64,000 nucleotides of DNA from Plantago ovata (taxonomy: Eukaryota; Streptophyta; Magnoliopsida; Lamiales; Plantaginaceae). The notes beneath the pieces were generated by a model, which searched no databases, was not told the DNA's origin, and saw only the letters and a program-made list of their open reading frames with translations. The first letter of the stretch is position 1. Each line of letters begins with the position of its first letter. Position numbers and translations under genes: made by a program. Of the stretch, positions 35,471 through 46,900 are shown one piece after another. The stretch lies in the NCBI GenBank assembly GCA_028274465.1, contig CM051456.1, forward strand, positions 43,088,870 through 43,152,869, in the 5' to 3' direction.

Positions 35471-37561
35471 ATGCCGCATACACGTTCTACAGGAATACCG
35501 CTTGCTGATTCAATTGCTGAGATCGATAGAGTCTACCACCAAAGAAGGCGACTCCTTTTCAAGGAAATCGACGGAATGGCAGAAGCTAGACCACTGAAGG
35601 CATGGGTACAACCCACCAAGGATCGTATGAGGGGACCGTCGATCGTTCTTTCGTCTGCAACCCGAGATCTGGAGATCAAGAACCACGCATTCCAACAACT
35701 TCCGAGGTTCTATGGCTTATCAAGGGAAGATGTGATGGGGTACTTGCACGATATCGATGATTTCGTCAACCAACTCCCACGACCCGGAGCTGACATAACA
35801 ACGGATGAGTTGAGGATGAAGGTTTTTGCTATGGGACTTGGTGACAGAGCCAAGTCATGGCTGAGTTCTCTACCAGCCGGCTCACTGGACACTTGGGAAA
35901 AGGTTTTTTCAGCTTTCATGGAGAAATACTTCCCACACACTTTGACTACCGCGCTAAAGGCGCAGATCACTGGTTTCAAGCAAGACTATGATGAGACCAT
36001 CTACACCGCGTTCGAGAGATTCCAAGATCTCACGAACAAGTGTCCTCACCATGGTTTTGAACTTTCCGACCTAGTCCAACACTTCTACAATGGACTAACC
36101 TTCGAAAACCAACAAGTGGTGGATTTCCAATGCCGAGGCAATATTTGGGAGGAAACCGCAGAAGCCGTCTGGGCTGTTTTCGAAAGGCTTGCTAAGGGTT
36201 CGCAGTTCAAGGACCCAAGAGCAATGGTTAGGAGACGTGGACCTGAAGTTCCACCGACTCAAGAAGTCCCTATGTACAGCGGGAATGGGGATCAATTCGA
36301 GTGCTTTACCAACGAATTGAAGCAAGTCCTCCAGAGCGCCACCGGAACAACTGTTTCGAACGAGGTATGCCGAATATGCAAGAACTATGGGCATGGGGCT
36401 CATATTTGTAGATCGGAGCTGGCATACGATGATGGCAACTGGGCTCGAGGAGGCGAAGAAGAAGCCTTTGCTACGGAGTTTGGCACTCAAGAAGTTAGCT
36501 ACGGACAATACGGTAGGAATCCTCGAGGTGGATTTTGGAGAAGAGGATACCGTAACAATCAAGGATATGCACCGGCTAACCAAACTTATGGACCAAACCA
36601 AGACCGTAGTAGGCTAAACTATGGTAATCACTGCGAAAACCCCGCTCCGAAAGAGCCACCGAAGTCGAAGTCGGCTCAACTGATGGAGAACTTGCAGAAG
36701 ATGGTCGATCACACACAAAGTTTTCTCAAACGTTATGAAGAAGATTCTGAGAAGACAAGGGCAAGGCTCGATAGGCTGGAAGAAAGCACTAGACTTGCCC
36801 ATCAAAAGATGCAAGAATTGATCGACCGAGGAGCAAGTAGGGAGCAAGGCAAACTGCCTAGCAACACTGTGAAGACGAACGCCATCACTTTGGCTGGTGA
36901 TGTACCTGACGGAGTCACAATCAAGAAGGTTGTTAGGTGCGAGTGTTGCATGAAGGAAGAACTTCTACAGGCTGAGGAAGAAGAGAAGGGCCTTGGTTCT
37001 GATACAAGTGATGAGGAACAAGAGGATCCCGAACCACTCCCTAAAAGTTTCGATGTAAAGGTAGGGATTGGTGAGCTTGAAGATGTCCGTGCCACACTAG
37101 ATACGGGATCCTACTCAAACATAATTCCTTTGAATGTGTTTGAAAAGAGCAACATTGGAAAACTATCTGAGCAAAGGGCTATTGTACAACTGGCGGATGG
37201 ATCCTTTATGAGACCTGAGGGCGTTGTGAAAAATGTGTTGGTCAAGATTGGTGAAGCATCTATATACACCAATTTCGTAGTTATGCCGGCATCTGCACCT
37301 GGGACAGGGGATGTCATACTCTTAGGGCAAACATTCTTGACCAAGCTACACTCCGTGATGGACATCTACCAAAGAACTTGCACCATCGAAGTGGAAGGCA
37401 AGCGACACGTATTGCAAGCCATACCTGATCCACCAGAACCGCCAGATATTACTACTCACTATTGTGGTCTTGCAGCCTATATTCTTTCATATTCACAGGT
37501 TCGTGGCATGGAGAGGAGATCAATGAAGGGGAAGTCTAGTACCCGCAAAAAGAGGAGATAG
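35471..37561 (+). CDS. Element E gag-protease polyprotein
   Basis: One open frame of 696 residues from the first ATG. The capsid-type domain (about residues 75-240) includes VFAMGLGDRAKSWLSSLPAG, SAFMEKYFPHTLTT and CPHHGFELSDLVQHFYNGL. A CCHC zinc knuckle (CRICKNYGHGAHIC) lies near residue 300. A Gly/Arg/Tyr/Asn-rich stretch and a coiled-coil-like segment follow. The C-terminal third is an aspartic protease (ATLDTGSYSNIIPLNVF; DVILLGQTFLTKL). No polymerase follows. The frame is open throughout, so Gag may still be made. Roles are particle formation and processing. Confidence 0.88.
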   Translation: MPHTRSTGIPLADSIAEIDRVYHQRRRLLFKEIDGMAEARPLKAWVQPTKDRMRGPSIVLSSATRDLEIKNHAFQQLPRFYGLSREDVMGYLHDIDDFVNQLPRPGADITTDELRMKVFAMGLGDRAKSWLSSLPAGSLDTWEKVFSAFMEKYFPHTLTTALKAQITGFKQDYDETIYTAFERFQDLTNKCPHHGFELSDLVQHFYNGLTFENQQVVDFQCRGNIWEETAEAVWAVFERLAKGSQFKDPRAMVRRRGPEVPPTQEVPMYSGNGDQFECFTNELKQVLQSATGTTVSNEVCRICKNYGHGAHICRSELAYDDGNWARGGEEEAFATEFGTQEVSYGQYGRNPRGGFWRRGYRNNQGYAPANQTYGPNQDRSRLNYGNHCENPAPKEPPKSKSAQLMENLQKMVDHTQSFLKRYEEDSEKTRARLDRLEESTRLAHQKMQELIDRGASREQGKLPSNTVKTNAITLAGDVPDGVTIKKVVRCECCMKEELLQAEEEEKGLGSDTSDEEQEDPEPLPKSFDVKVGIGELEDVRATLDTGSYSNIIPLNVFEKSNIGKLSEQRAIVQLADGSFMRPEGVVKNVLVKIGEASIYTNFVVMPASAPGTGDVILLGQTFLTKLHSVMDIYQRTCTIEVEGKRHVLQAIPDPPEPPDITTHYCGLAAYILSYSQVRGMERRSMKGKSSTRKKRR

Positions 37562-40500
37562 GCGCAGACAGGAGTCGAGTCAAAGACTTTAAACAATGAC
37601 GCTATCCGGGAGGCAACCCGGAATCTTTTATCACTTTGTTTACTGCTTTTCTGCATGCATTCATTCTTGAACTATTTGCTTCTCATACGCGTTGTTCATG
37701 TGTGTGTCGTACGTGCTTTTGTTTACGTGAGATTTTTCGAGTGGTTTTTTGAAAAAAAAAATAGTTTCGGGGATTAAAACCGCATTTTTCTGACGACGGG
37801 AACCACGGGGCGAACCGCGCCCCACGTCCCCAGATCTTCAAAAACGCGGATTTGAACCCCAAAACCTTATTTTCTTCATTCTTCTTCATCCATACTCCCA
37901 AAAAACCCGAAAAGTGCGATTTTGCTTCTAAATCTTCATAACTTCTTCATTTCTTGACCAAATTGAGTGTTCTTTAGCTTAATTCGAAGCCTATTACATG
38001 ATCTATCATCCTATCCGAACAGATTTCATCCTAATTTGTTAGATTTGCAGATCTGAGGTATCATCTTTAAGAACCCTAATTTTCGAATTTGGGGGTTTTC
38101 TATTTTGAGCTTCAATTATGCTTATTTGATGCATGGGTATGTTGTTTGTGTGATTAGACATGTTATTTACTATCAATTGCATGTTCAATTTTGCTTGAAT
38201 TGTTGATTTGGGTATTTTGCTATTAGATGATATATCTTGTTATGCATTATGTCTTTATCTTTGATTTCTAGCATATGAATGTGTTTATTGATGTAATGTT
38301 GGTAGATTTGACGATAGAATGCTTGTTAGTTGAGAATGAGGATTTATGCTGGTAGTCTAGTAAGAGCATGATGTGATGTATTGCATGTAGTAGTTATGTT
38401 GGTATGTTGCATGATGAGGAAGCTAGGCTAGACATTGCGGTTTGGGGAGTTTGATTGTTGATTTTATCGCTTGTGTGTTTCACTTTTACACTAGTATGTA
38501 TTAGAGTCTGTTTTGTGTCATACGAGGTGCTAACAGCTGTTTGTAGGTACCATACCAAGGGGAAGGAGCATTCCCGTATGATTGCTGTGAAGTACCATGT
38601 CAAGGAAGGTGATCTCGCTAGATGTGCGTTCGAGCCAAGGGGTTTGGCAACAACGTCGTGGATTATCCAAGAGGAGGAGCTAGAGTACGCCTGGAGTAAG
38701 GACTCCTATGCCTATTCATGCACCACCGAAGGGTCATAAATCACTATTATGTCAGCACTCCATCACGAGGACTGCAGAGTTCGAGTGAACAGGAAGGCAC
38801 CGGGACAGTCTTGCCGCGACGGATTCGATCTTGAGTCCGAAGTTGCTCGAAGGTTCCGAAGCGCTAGCTTGGTTCCAAAACGTAATGACATGGGTACCCA
38901 GCACCTTGTTGGGGTGCCCCTTGTCTGCCTCTAAAAGGAGCATAACATTGATATTGGGAGCATCAACTGTAGAGAATGTGTTCGACATTGGAAAAGATGG
39001 AAGACAACCTGTGAATACCCGAGCAGCCTACTGTAACCTCCCTGGGGTGTGAAACGCTGGAGGGGAAGAACCTAAGACCATTTGCTTTTCCCCTTCAACA
39101 GTTCACAAGCTATTGGAGAAATATCGGGTGGAAGATTCCATAACAGAGGCGGCCAATCTTGAAGATTCCCTTCGACACTGCAACTCTACAAGTGACGATG
39201 TGCGTGACAGTAGTGACAATGAAGACAAGAGGGACGATGATGATACAGATGGTTGAATTGGTCCTATCCGATCTTTTGATGGAACTACTGCCACTACCAC
39301 AAGTCCCGATGATCATATATGAAGCTCCCAGAAGAGGCCCAATAACTCAAGAGCAGCATACTCAGCCGACCGAGGCCAAACCATGGGGTAACATCTAGTA
39401 TCACACCTTATTTCCTCATTTTCTTACTGCTAGGGACTAGCGTAAATTTCATGAGGGGGGATGGGATTTAAGTGATCTGATGTTGTTAGTTTGGAACTTG
39501 GTATTGGTAGGATGAGTATAGTACCTCGCATGCTTTATCCGTCTGCATTTGCATTTGCACGTTTACCGCTTTCCTAGATTTTTTAGGTTGCATTCACTAC
39601 ATTCATCCTAGGATAGTCTTGCATGTTTTATATGGAGTTTATTGCCGAATTTTTTGAACTATTTTATTGGGTAGATCAACTAACTATGCCATTAATCGTA
39701 TGCTTCATTTCTATGAATTTGTTTGAAGTTTTTCTCGCTTGGCTTGTCACATTTATGTATCGCACTTAGTTGAGCTAGGTAGTCTCGACATCACTTAGTG
39801 ATGTTTTTTCTCTACTACGGTTCACGAAGGCCTTTATAATAGGATGATGCATGTTAGGGTCTTATGGTTGTTTTCCCGAGTAATTATGTACCTAAGAGGC
39901 AACAAGTCTTCACCATGCTTTGAGATTGCTAAATGCCTAGGAAGGAGGTAGTGTGAGGTTGTGTGATCCTTTGTTTATAACCTATTCTTCCGAATAGGTT
40001 TGGGGAGAGGGTTACACCATCATTAGACTTGTTTCTGTTTTTCATTTTCGTATCGTTAGTTTATTTTTTCTTTTTCCGTGAATTTTGTACTCCAACCTAT
40101 TCTTTCGAATAGGTTTGGGGAAGTCGTGTGAGTCTTTTTTGTTTCTCTCTTTGTTATGCTACTGCTGGCTAGAAAAAAATCGAAAAAAAAAAAAAGAAAG
40201 AAAAATTCCAGAAAAAAAGAGGAAAAGAAAAGAATCTGGAAAGAAAAAAAAGAAAAGACCCCAAAAAAGCAAAGAAGGGTCCGAAAAAGAAAGCCAAATA
40301 GCAGTTTAGCAAAGTGTTGAGTCTTTTCCATTTTTGTGATGTTCGTATTCGTATTTTTTATTTTTTATCTTTTTTGTCTTGAGAGTCATCTGTTCTAGAC
40401 CACCCTCGTCCTGCCATTCAGGAAGTGGTGAATAGCTTAAGTCTTTACTTGAGAGATGGGTAGAATAGGGGAGTGTTATCTTTTATAGAGAACCCTCATT

Positions 40501-40887
40501 CGTTTGATGAGAGCCAGTACTGGTTCGACCTCTTTTGAGGAAAAGTCTTAACATGGTGGAACAACAGTAAGTCCTCAGTTTCATAGGCACGGGGCAACCA
40601 TTCGTATCTTAGCATGCATCATTACGTCGTCACTGACTAGGTCCAGGTAGAGAATGTTACGAGAGACTATCTTGTCTTGACATAAGTGCTTATGTGGATG
40701 TGTATAAGTCAATCGAGGTATTCTTCAACCTATATTCATGCTTTGAATTCATATGGTTTTTGTTCATATGTTATTTGGTAGATTCAGTAAATTTGTTCAT
40801 TTTATTTGGCATGAAACTCCATTTTTGTGTCTTGCATGTTTTTTGTATTAGAGTCTAGCTTAGTTGCTTGAGGATAAGCAAAGGTTC
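37562..40887 (+). other. Element E long 3' region
   Basis: This 3.3-kb stretch holds no polymerase domain. It has a GC-rich palindrome near 37808-37825 (GGGGCGAACCGCGCCCC). A block of about 1.2 kb (38391-39608) is shared with fragment D and contains a short conserved coding-like stretch of unknown function. From about 39780 it is shared with element A: twin hairpins (39979-40000 and 40094-40115), an A/G-rich tract (about 40168-40290) and the approach to the polypurine tract. Confidence 0.7.
39979..40115 (+). other. Twin hairpins in 3' region of element E
   Basis: Two copies of AACCTATTC...GAATAGGTT, each with a 4-nt loop and each followed by TGGGGA, lie 115 bases apart. Element A has the same pair 111 bases apart at 1278-1299 and 1389-1410. 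Confidence 0.75.
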
Positions 40888-40900
40888 GGTTTGGGGAGTT
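40888..40900 (+). other. Polypurine tract of element E
   Basis: GGTTTGGGGAGTT lies immediately before the 3' LTR, matching the tract of element A. Confidence 0.85.
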
Positions 40901-42173
40901 TGATGAATGTGTATTTTACACTTTCATTCGAGTCTTTTTCACCTATTTTAGCTACCCTCTATGTTAATTTAGCTATATTTTAGTGCATTTTATTAGAATA
41001 GTATCACGTTTCCCTTTAGATTTTATTTTACAGGTTTTGGTTGAAATTCGGGGATTTCTGGGCAAATATATTAAAGTTGACAAGGAATTGGTGTTCCAGA
41101 AGCCTATTTGGAGTATCAGAATGTTTCCGGATAGGATTTGGAGTCTAGGGGTCGAATCTGGAGGTTAGAAGGCCATTAGAAGTCTGAAACCGAGTCCGAA
41201 AAGATGAAGAAATCCAAATCCGCGTCGAAAAACGCGGAATTCCGCGAAAAAGGCTGGGGGCGAACCGCCCCAGCCTCGGGCGAACCGCCCTAGAGAAATT
41301 TCGGGGCCTATATATAGAGCTCAGTTTTTCTCCGAAAATCATATCCTTCCAAGCCTACTTTCTCACCTCTCTCTATAGTTTTAGGTAGGAACATCCCGGG
41401 GCCTGTCCTGGGAGTTCCGTAGCTTAGGGGATACTTTTTCATAGCAGATTGGAGCTTGTAGGACCGCAATCATCCGGAGATTGACAACCTTCGGTAACTT
41501 TGTATCTTACAGTTTTATCTACTTATTTTATTTATCTTTCAACATGTTTTCTTCTATGATATCTGTTGATTGCGTGCCTATTATGAGTAGCTAAATTTAT
41601 CATTGGTGGTAGTATGTGAATTCTTAGCGAGGGAAGATAATCATGCTAATGGCTATATCGCGCATTATACTCCGTGTCATTGCTTTATTTCGTTGATCAG
41701 TTGTAACCAAAATTCTCGTATGTTGTATTGATCATTATGCACAATTGGACACTAGTCGACCATCAGACCAATTATATTTGTAGTGTTGAATAATTACGGA
41801 ACACATTAGGACAACCGTGATTGACTAGTCAAACCAGATTATCTTCGTAGTGCTTAATACTTGCAATAGGACACTAGATTGATTGAAAGATCTCTATGCA
41901 AGACCGAGGAATTTATGCATGATTATCGACCCATTATGCTAAGAAGGACCATACTATCACCAATCTCCATTATCTGCTAGAAACCCCCTATTGTTATCTG
42001 TCTGCTGTTTTATATTCTCTTGTTAAATAGATAAATCTAGTTATAGTCCTGAGAGAACGACACTCGAGTCATTCTGCTACTACACTACGGTTTTCGTTGT
42101 AGTTGTGGATTGCCTTTGGCTAAATAACAAATATTATTTGCTGAATCGAGACCCGACAAATCTCCGTTCATCA
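40901..42173 (+). repeat. 3' LTR of element E
   Basis: 1273 bp. It differs from the 5' LTR by about 20 substitutions. It has one more copy of the GC-rich palindrome (41254-41293 holds two). The right target copy CATAC follows at 42174-42178. Confidence 0.93.
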
Positions 42174-42178
42174 CATAC

Positions 42179-42617
42179 CATAAAAAGAAGATATTCTACA
42201 AAAAAGACATCGACAAGCAATGGGAGCGAAGAGCACAAGCAGAAGCATATCTACAGGCATAAGAGCGAAGAGCGGCCAAACGCTCATAAAAGGCTCGAGT
42301 AAGGTTTAAATTACCTCAAGTTTCCAATTAATACATATAAGGCCACAGTGATGCTCTAAGGAGGCGAAGGGGAGGTGCAAGAAAGTAATAGGGGGAAAAC
42401 ATGCTTGTCCACAGTCTACAATGGTCTATTCACAAGTTCATATAAAAAACCTACATGTCTTAAGCACATTCTGGCAGATATTCAGGCAACCAAGACGAAA
42501 TTCAGGCGATGATTCAAGAATTTTGAAAACGGAAAAAATCACATTTTGGGCATAGACGATTTACGACCTGATATCAAAGGAAACAAGGCAGGTAGTTACT
42601 TGGGAAAGGTGTGGAAA
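42179..42617 (+). other. Piece of element I between E and the C-family solo LTR
   Basis: Non-coding. It has the position and length expected for the 5' untranslated part of the antisense gene in element H (about 56100-56640), though by eye the match is weak in places. The solo LTR target copy GGAAA lies at 42613-42617. Confidence 0.5.
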
Positions 42618-43363
42618 TGTAAGAAAATATGGTCAGAATTACCCCTAGGGTGGTGCAGTGGAATTTCAAAAAAATTTAACATGCATGCTAATTGATCATG
42701 CATATAACGTATATTGGATCACATTAGTTAGATGACTTACAATACTCCAAGAGCAAGAATTAAAACAGAATCGATTGCCCAATCGATATGATCTTCGTAA
42801 TAGTCTGGTGTATCTTCTCCTTCGTTGACGTCGAAGATATCTAATATGTCTTCTTGATTATTTGCAAAACAATAAAGGTTAGTTTCCAGCTTCTTAGAAC
42901 CTCAACCTTGGTATCCACGGATGAACAACTTATCGAGAGAATGCTATGATATTCACGAGTCAAACTTGGTTGACCAGAGATGGTGGTGTGGGCGGCGGCG
43001 GTGGCTTGAGGAGGAGGGAGAGAGCTTTTTATTTTCTCTTGAAAGAATAGAAGAGTGAATGATAACGTATGTATAAAAAGCTCTCTAACCATCTAGTTAT
43101 ATAGTGGTCAATAGAAGCCTAAAGAACATTCTTTAAGACTCCTAAAAGGAATAAGAATTCTAATTTTTATTGCATAAGGTAACCAATTAATGTCCAGGTT
43201 CATTCCTAATTAAATCACAACTCAATTAGGAAAAACTTGCCCTTTATGCCGCGCCTATGGTGGGAGTATGTGGGTCCCATGTTTGGGACCCACATGCAAG
43301 TCTAAGGCAATTCCAATTTTTATTAGATTTTGCCCATGTGCATATATTAATATTTAATTAATA

Positions 43364-43462
43364 GAGATAATATCACATTAGTACCCTGATAGACGCCCTA
43401 ATCTCACATTTGTTCCCATTAGATCAACAATTACATCCTAGTACCTGAAAATGGAATTTTGA
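43364..43462 (+). repeat. MULE1 left terminal inverted repeat
   Basis: It pairs imperfectly with the reverse complement of about 50160-50252. Shared segments include TTAGTACCCTG and TTTGTTCCCA. The transposase promoter should lie here or in the following 460 bases. The 5' untranslated region may contain an intron, with GTATAG near 43780 and an acceptor TTCAAG directly before the ATG at 43927. Confidence 0.8.
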
Positions 43463-43926
43463 GTTGACTTTGATGTAATTACAAAAGAGCCCTCACGCCT
43501 TAAGCCTTGATCCAAACACGGCCTTAGTAAAAAGAAATTGGTTTTACCCCATTGTCATCGTCACCAACGCCATTAGCCCCCTTTTCTCTGTCACCTTCTC
43601 CATTACTGCTCTGTTCGTCCATACTTCATCTCCGCTTATCCCGTTCAAATTTCGCACCAAAATCGCTCATTTGAAGTGCATTGAAACCGCCGTATCTCGA
43701 TTATTGAGAATTTTGCGTCAGGAAGTCTAAAGGGGTCGTGGTGTCGTTCGTCTGGAGTACATTGCTCCCCACTGAAAAAGGTATAGTTATTACTGATAAA
43801 CCTCACATTGTTGATGTTTAATGTTGTTTGTGACCGGAATTCTGATACAGAAACATTAGGTGTAATTTTACATAAACCCTAGTTCTAGGTTTTCTACATT
43901 TCTGACATTTTTTTTTATGTTCAAGG

Positions 43927-46900
43927 ATGGGTGGCAAGTACTACATAAGGATTCACTACTGTCGTGATGAGTCGAAAACATTGACAAATATCGACCCAAA
44001 AAGGTACAAATTCTTTGAGCTTAAACGTGATGTGAAGAAGATAGTAGAAAAATATTACAGAGAACATGAGTTAGTTATTGATTTGAACATGGTTTTTTTC
44101 TACTCTGCTATGGTTGGTACTGGTAGTATAGATATTCGGTGTGATGATGATATGCTGAAAATGTTTGAGGGGAATAAGGAGTTTAGGGAGGTTGAACTGT
44201 ATGTGGAGATGGATGTAGCCATTCCCTTACAAGTGATTGATCCTAGTGGTGTGATTTGGATGGTAGTGTGTTTGCAGGAGATGGTGATGACCTTGATGAA
44301 ATGGATGGTTCATATGTTCCGACACATCCCTCTGCCTATGCTCCACCTGAAAGAGAAACAACCTTTAGGGACAGAAGGTGCAAAAAAACCAAGTCCATTT
44401 ACAAAAAAGCCAAAATGCCACCTAAAGCACCCATATTTGTTGATCTGATTGATGATGTTGATGATGAACAAATGACTGATGCGCAAGACTATGATCCTAC
44501 TCCAGTCCATCACATAGAAGAACCACAATCTCCGATTCATGAAACACAAGAATCTCAACCTATAATACTTGACACACAAGAAACTCAACCTCCCATTACA
44601 GAGACACAAGAATCAAATCCTCCAGCAACACCAAAGTTACCATACATACCTCAGTCAGTCTTTGAAACTCCCACCTCAAAGATTCCAACCACAAACATTA
44701 CCACTCCACCTACTGTTGAAAAAAATAAGTTTGAAAACATTTTGAAAGACTGGTTTGGAAATGATTTCTTGAATGCTTCTCCTTCTATCAATCCATCTAT
44801 TCATCATGAATCACCTGCAAACATACTACCTGAAGGGGAGAATACTAGTGATCAGGCTGATGTTGGTGAGGCAGGGGAGAATAATATTGATCAGGCTGAT
44901 GTTGGTGAGGCAGGGGAGAAAGTTAGTGATGAGGGAGTGGAGAAGGATACCAATAGTAAGGGTGATGGTGAGGCAGGGGAGAAAGTAAGAGAGAAGGAAG
45001 TGGAGAAGGATACCAATAGTAAGGGTGATGGTGAGGCAGGGGATATGGTAAGAGAGAAGGAAGATGTTGTTGTAGAGGATTGGGAAAGTTGTGATGAAAT
45101 GGATGAGGAAGACAGTCCGGATGAAAATGATAAAGCGTTTGATTGGGATGTGGATGAGCCATTCTCACAATATCAACATGAGAGTGAGGATGAAGCCCTG
45201 AATTTCACTAGAGTACAACCAACTGGTGATGACAGTGAGAGTGATATGGAGAAGGATGAGACTGGTGATGGTAATGGTGATGGGTTAGGTGATGATGGGG
45301 TTGGTGATAGGCTAGATGAGGATGCTGGGGATGAAAATGGAACTGGAGATAGGTTAGATGAGGAAGTTGTAGTAGATGATGAGACTGGTGATGCCAACTA
45401 CAATCCACATGAGGATTCTGAGGTGGATGAGGGGTATGTGTCACTTGAGGAGGAGCAATATAGTGACAAGGAGTGGATTGGAGATGAGTTTGTGGTGAAC
45501 TGTGAGGACATAGATACGGAATTCAAGGTTGGTGATACATTTAGTAGTGTGGCTGAGCTTAGAAGGAGAGTGAAGAACTATGCCTTGAAGGTAGGGTTCA
45601 TATTGCGGAAGAAAAAGAACAATCTGGAGAAATACTCTATGTTCTGTACTGGGAAGGGCTGTAGTTGGAGATTTGTATGCATCAGTTATGGATGATGAGA
45701 AGACCTTCATGATAAAGACTTATCATGGTGGGCATAGGTGTGTCAGGAAGCAAGACTACCGTGAAGCTGATTACAAGTGGTGTGCCTCCAAGATATTAGA
45801 TGAGTTGAGGAAGAATTCATCACTAACTACAAAGGAATTACAGAGTTGGGCAATAGATACTTTGCATGTGAATGTTCCATACATGAGGATGTACAGAGCA
45901 AGGGAATGGGCTCTAGGGGTACTTGGTGGAAATCCGGAGGAAGCCTTCTTATTGCTTCCAAAGTACAAGCAGATGATACTAAGGTCCAATCCTGGCAGCA
46001 TTATTGAGTTGTAAACTGAAGAAGATGAGGACATGGAGGATGATGAGATCACTGGTGAACCAATTGAAAGACCTCCACTATTCAAGAGATTCTTTGTTGG
46101 AATAGAGGGTCTTGGAAGGGGTTTCTTGGATGGGTGTGCACCCTTTATTTTCTTTGATGGGTGCCATCTTAGAGGCAAGTATGGAGGGGTTCTACTAAGT
46201 GCTGTTGGGACAGATGCAGATTGTGGAATCTTTCCACTTGCTTATGCAGTAGTGGAGACTGAGAACAAGGAATCCTGGGGCTTTTTCATCAAGTGTCTTG
46301 AGCAATTTGTTGGTCCTTGGGACGATGGCAGGCCATGGCACTTTATGGGGGATAGACAAAAGGTAAGTAATTTGTATTTTATCCTTGTGTTTATCTCTTT
46401 TACATACACTATAGTGACTCTTATTTTTGTATTGCAGGGATTGGTTCCTGCCATTGAGGAACTAGCACCAACTGTTGTGAACAGAAAATATGCCAAACAC
46501 ATTTATGATAATTTTAAACTCAAGTGGTCTAGTGTTGAGCTGAGGAGACTATATTGGCAAGCAAGCACTGCCTACACATATTATGGATTCAATAAGGTAG
46601 CTCTTATACTAAATGTCTTTTTTTGTTTACTGGGGTTTACTGCTTGCTTATTGATGAACGTGTATTTTACACCTTCATTCGAGTCTTTTTTCACCTATTT
46701 TGCTATCCTCTATGTTAATTTAGCTATATTTTAGTGCACTTTATTAGAATAGTGTCACGTTTCCCTTTAGTTTGCATTTTATAGGTTTTAGGTGAAAAAC
46801 GTGGTTTTCCGGGCAATTATATTGAAGAGAACGAAGAATCGGTGTTCCGTGGACATTTTTGGAGTATCTAGAAGATTCCGGATGGGATTTGAAGTCTAGG

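Larger units (their letters stand above)
34078..42173 (+). mobile_element. Element E: Athila-type gag-protease-only retrotransposon (TR-GAG-like)
   Basis: A complete 8096-bp element with LTRs 34078-35325 and 40901-42173 and a 5-bp target duplication CATAC (34073-34077 and 42174-42178). It has a tRNA-Asp type primer site, a gag-protease frame and a polypurine tract. No RT, RNase H or integrase motif is present. LTRs differ by about 20 substitutions plus two small indels, so insertion was recent. The structure looks whole for a non-autonomous element of the TR-GAG kind (GAG without POL). It must have been copied by polymerase supplied in trans. Confidence 0.9.

Noticed and set aside
42105-42302. 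Small plus-strand frame starting in the E 3' LTR
   Set aside because: The same words (DCLWLNNK) appear wherever this LTR end occurs, including next to B pol; it is LTR sequence, not a gene.
44923-45444. Minus-strand His/Pro/Ser-rich frames opposite the transposase linker
   Set aside because: They mirror the repetitive acidic linker on the plus strand.
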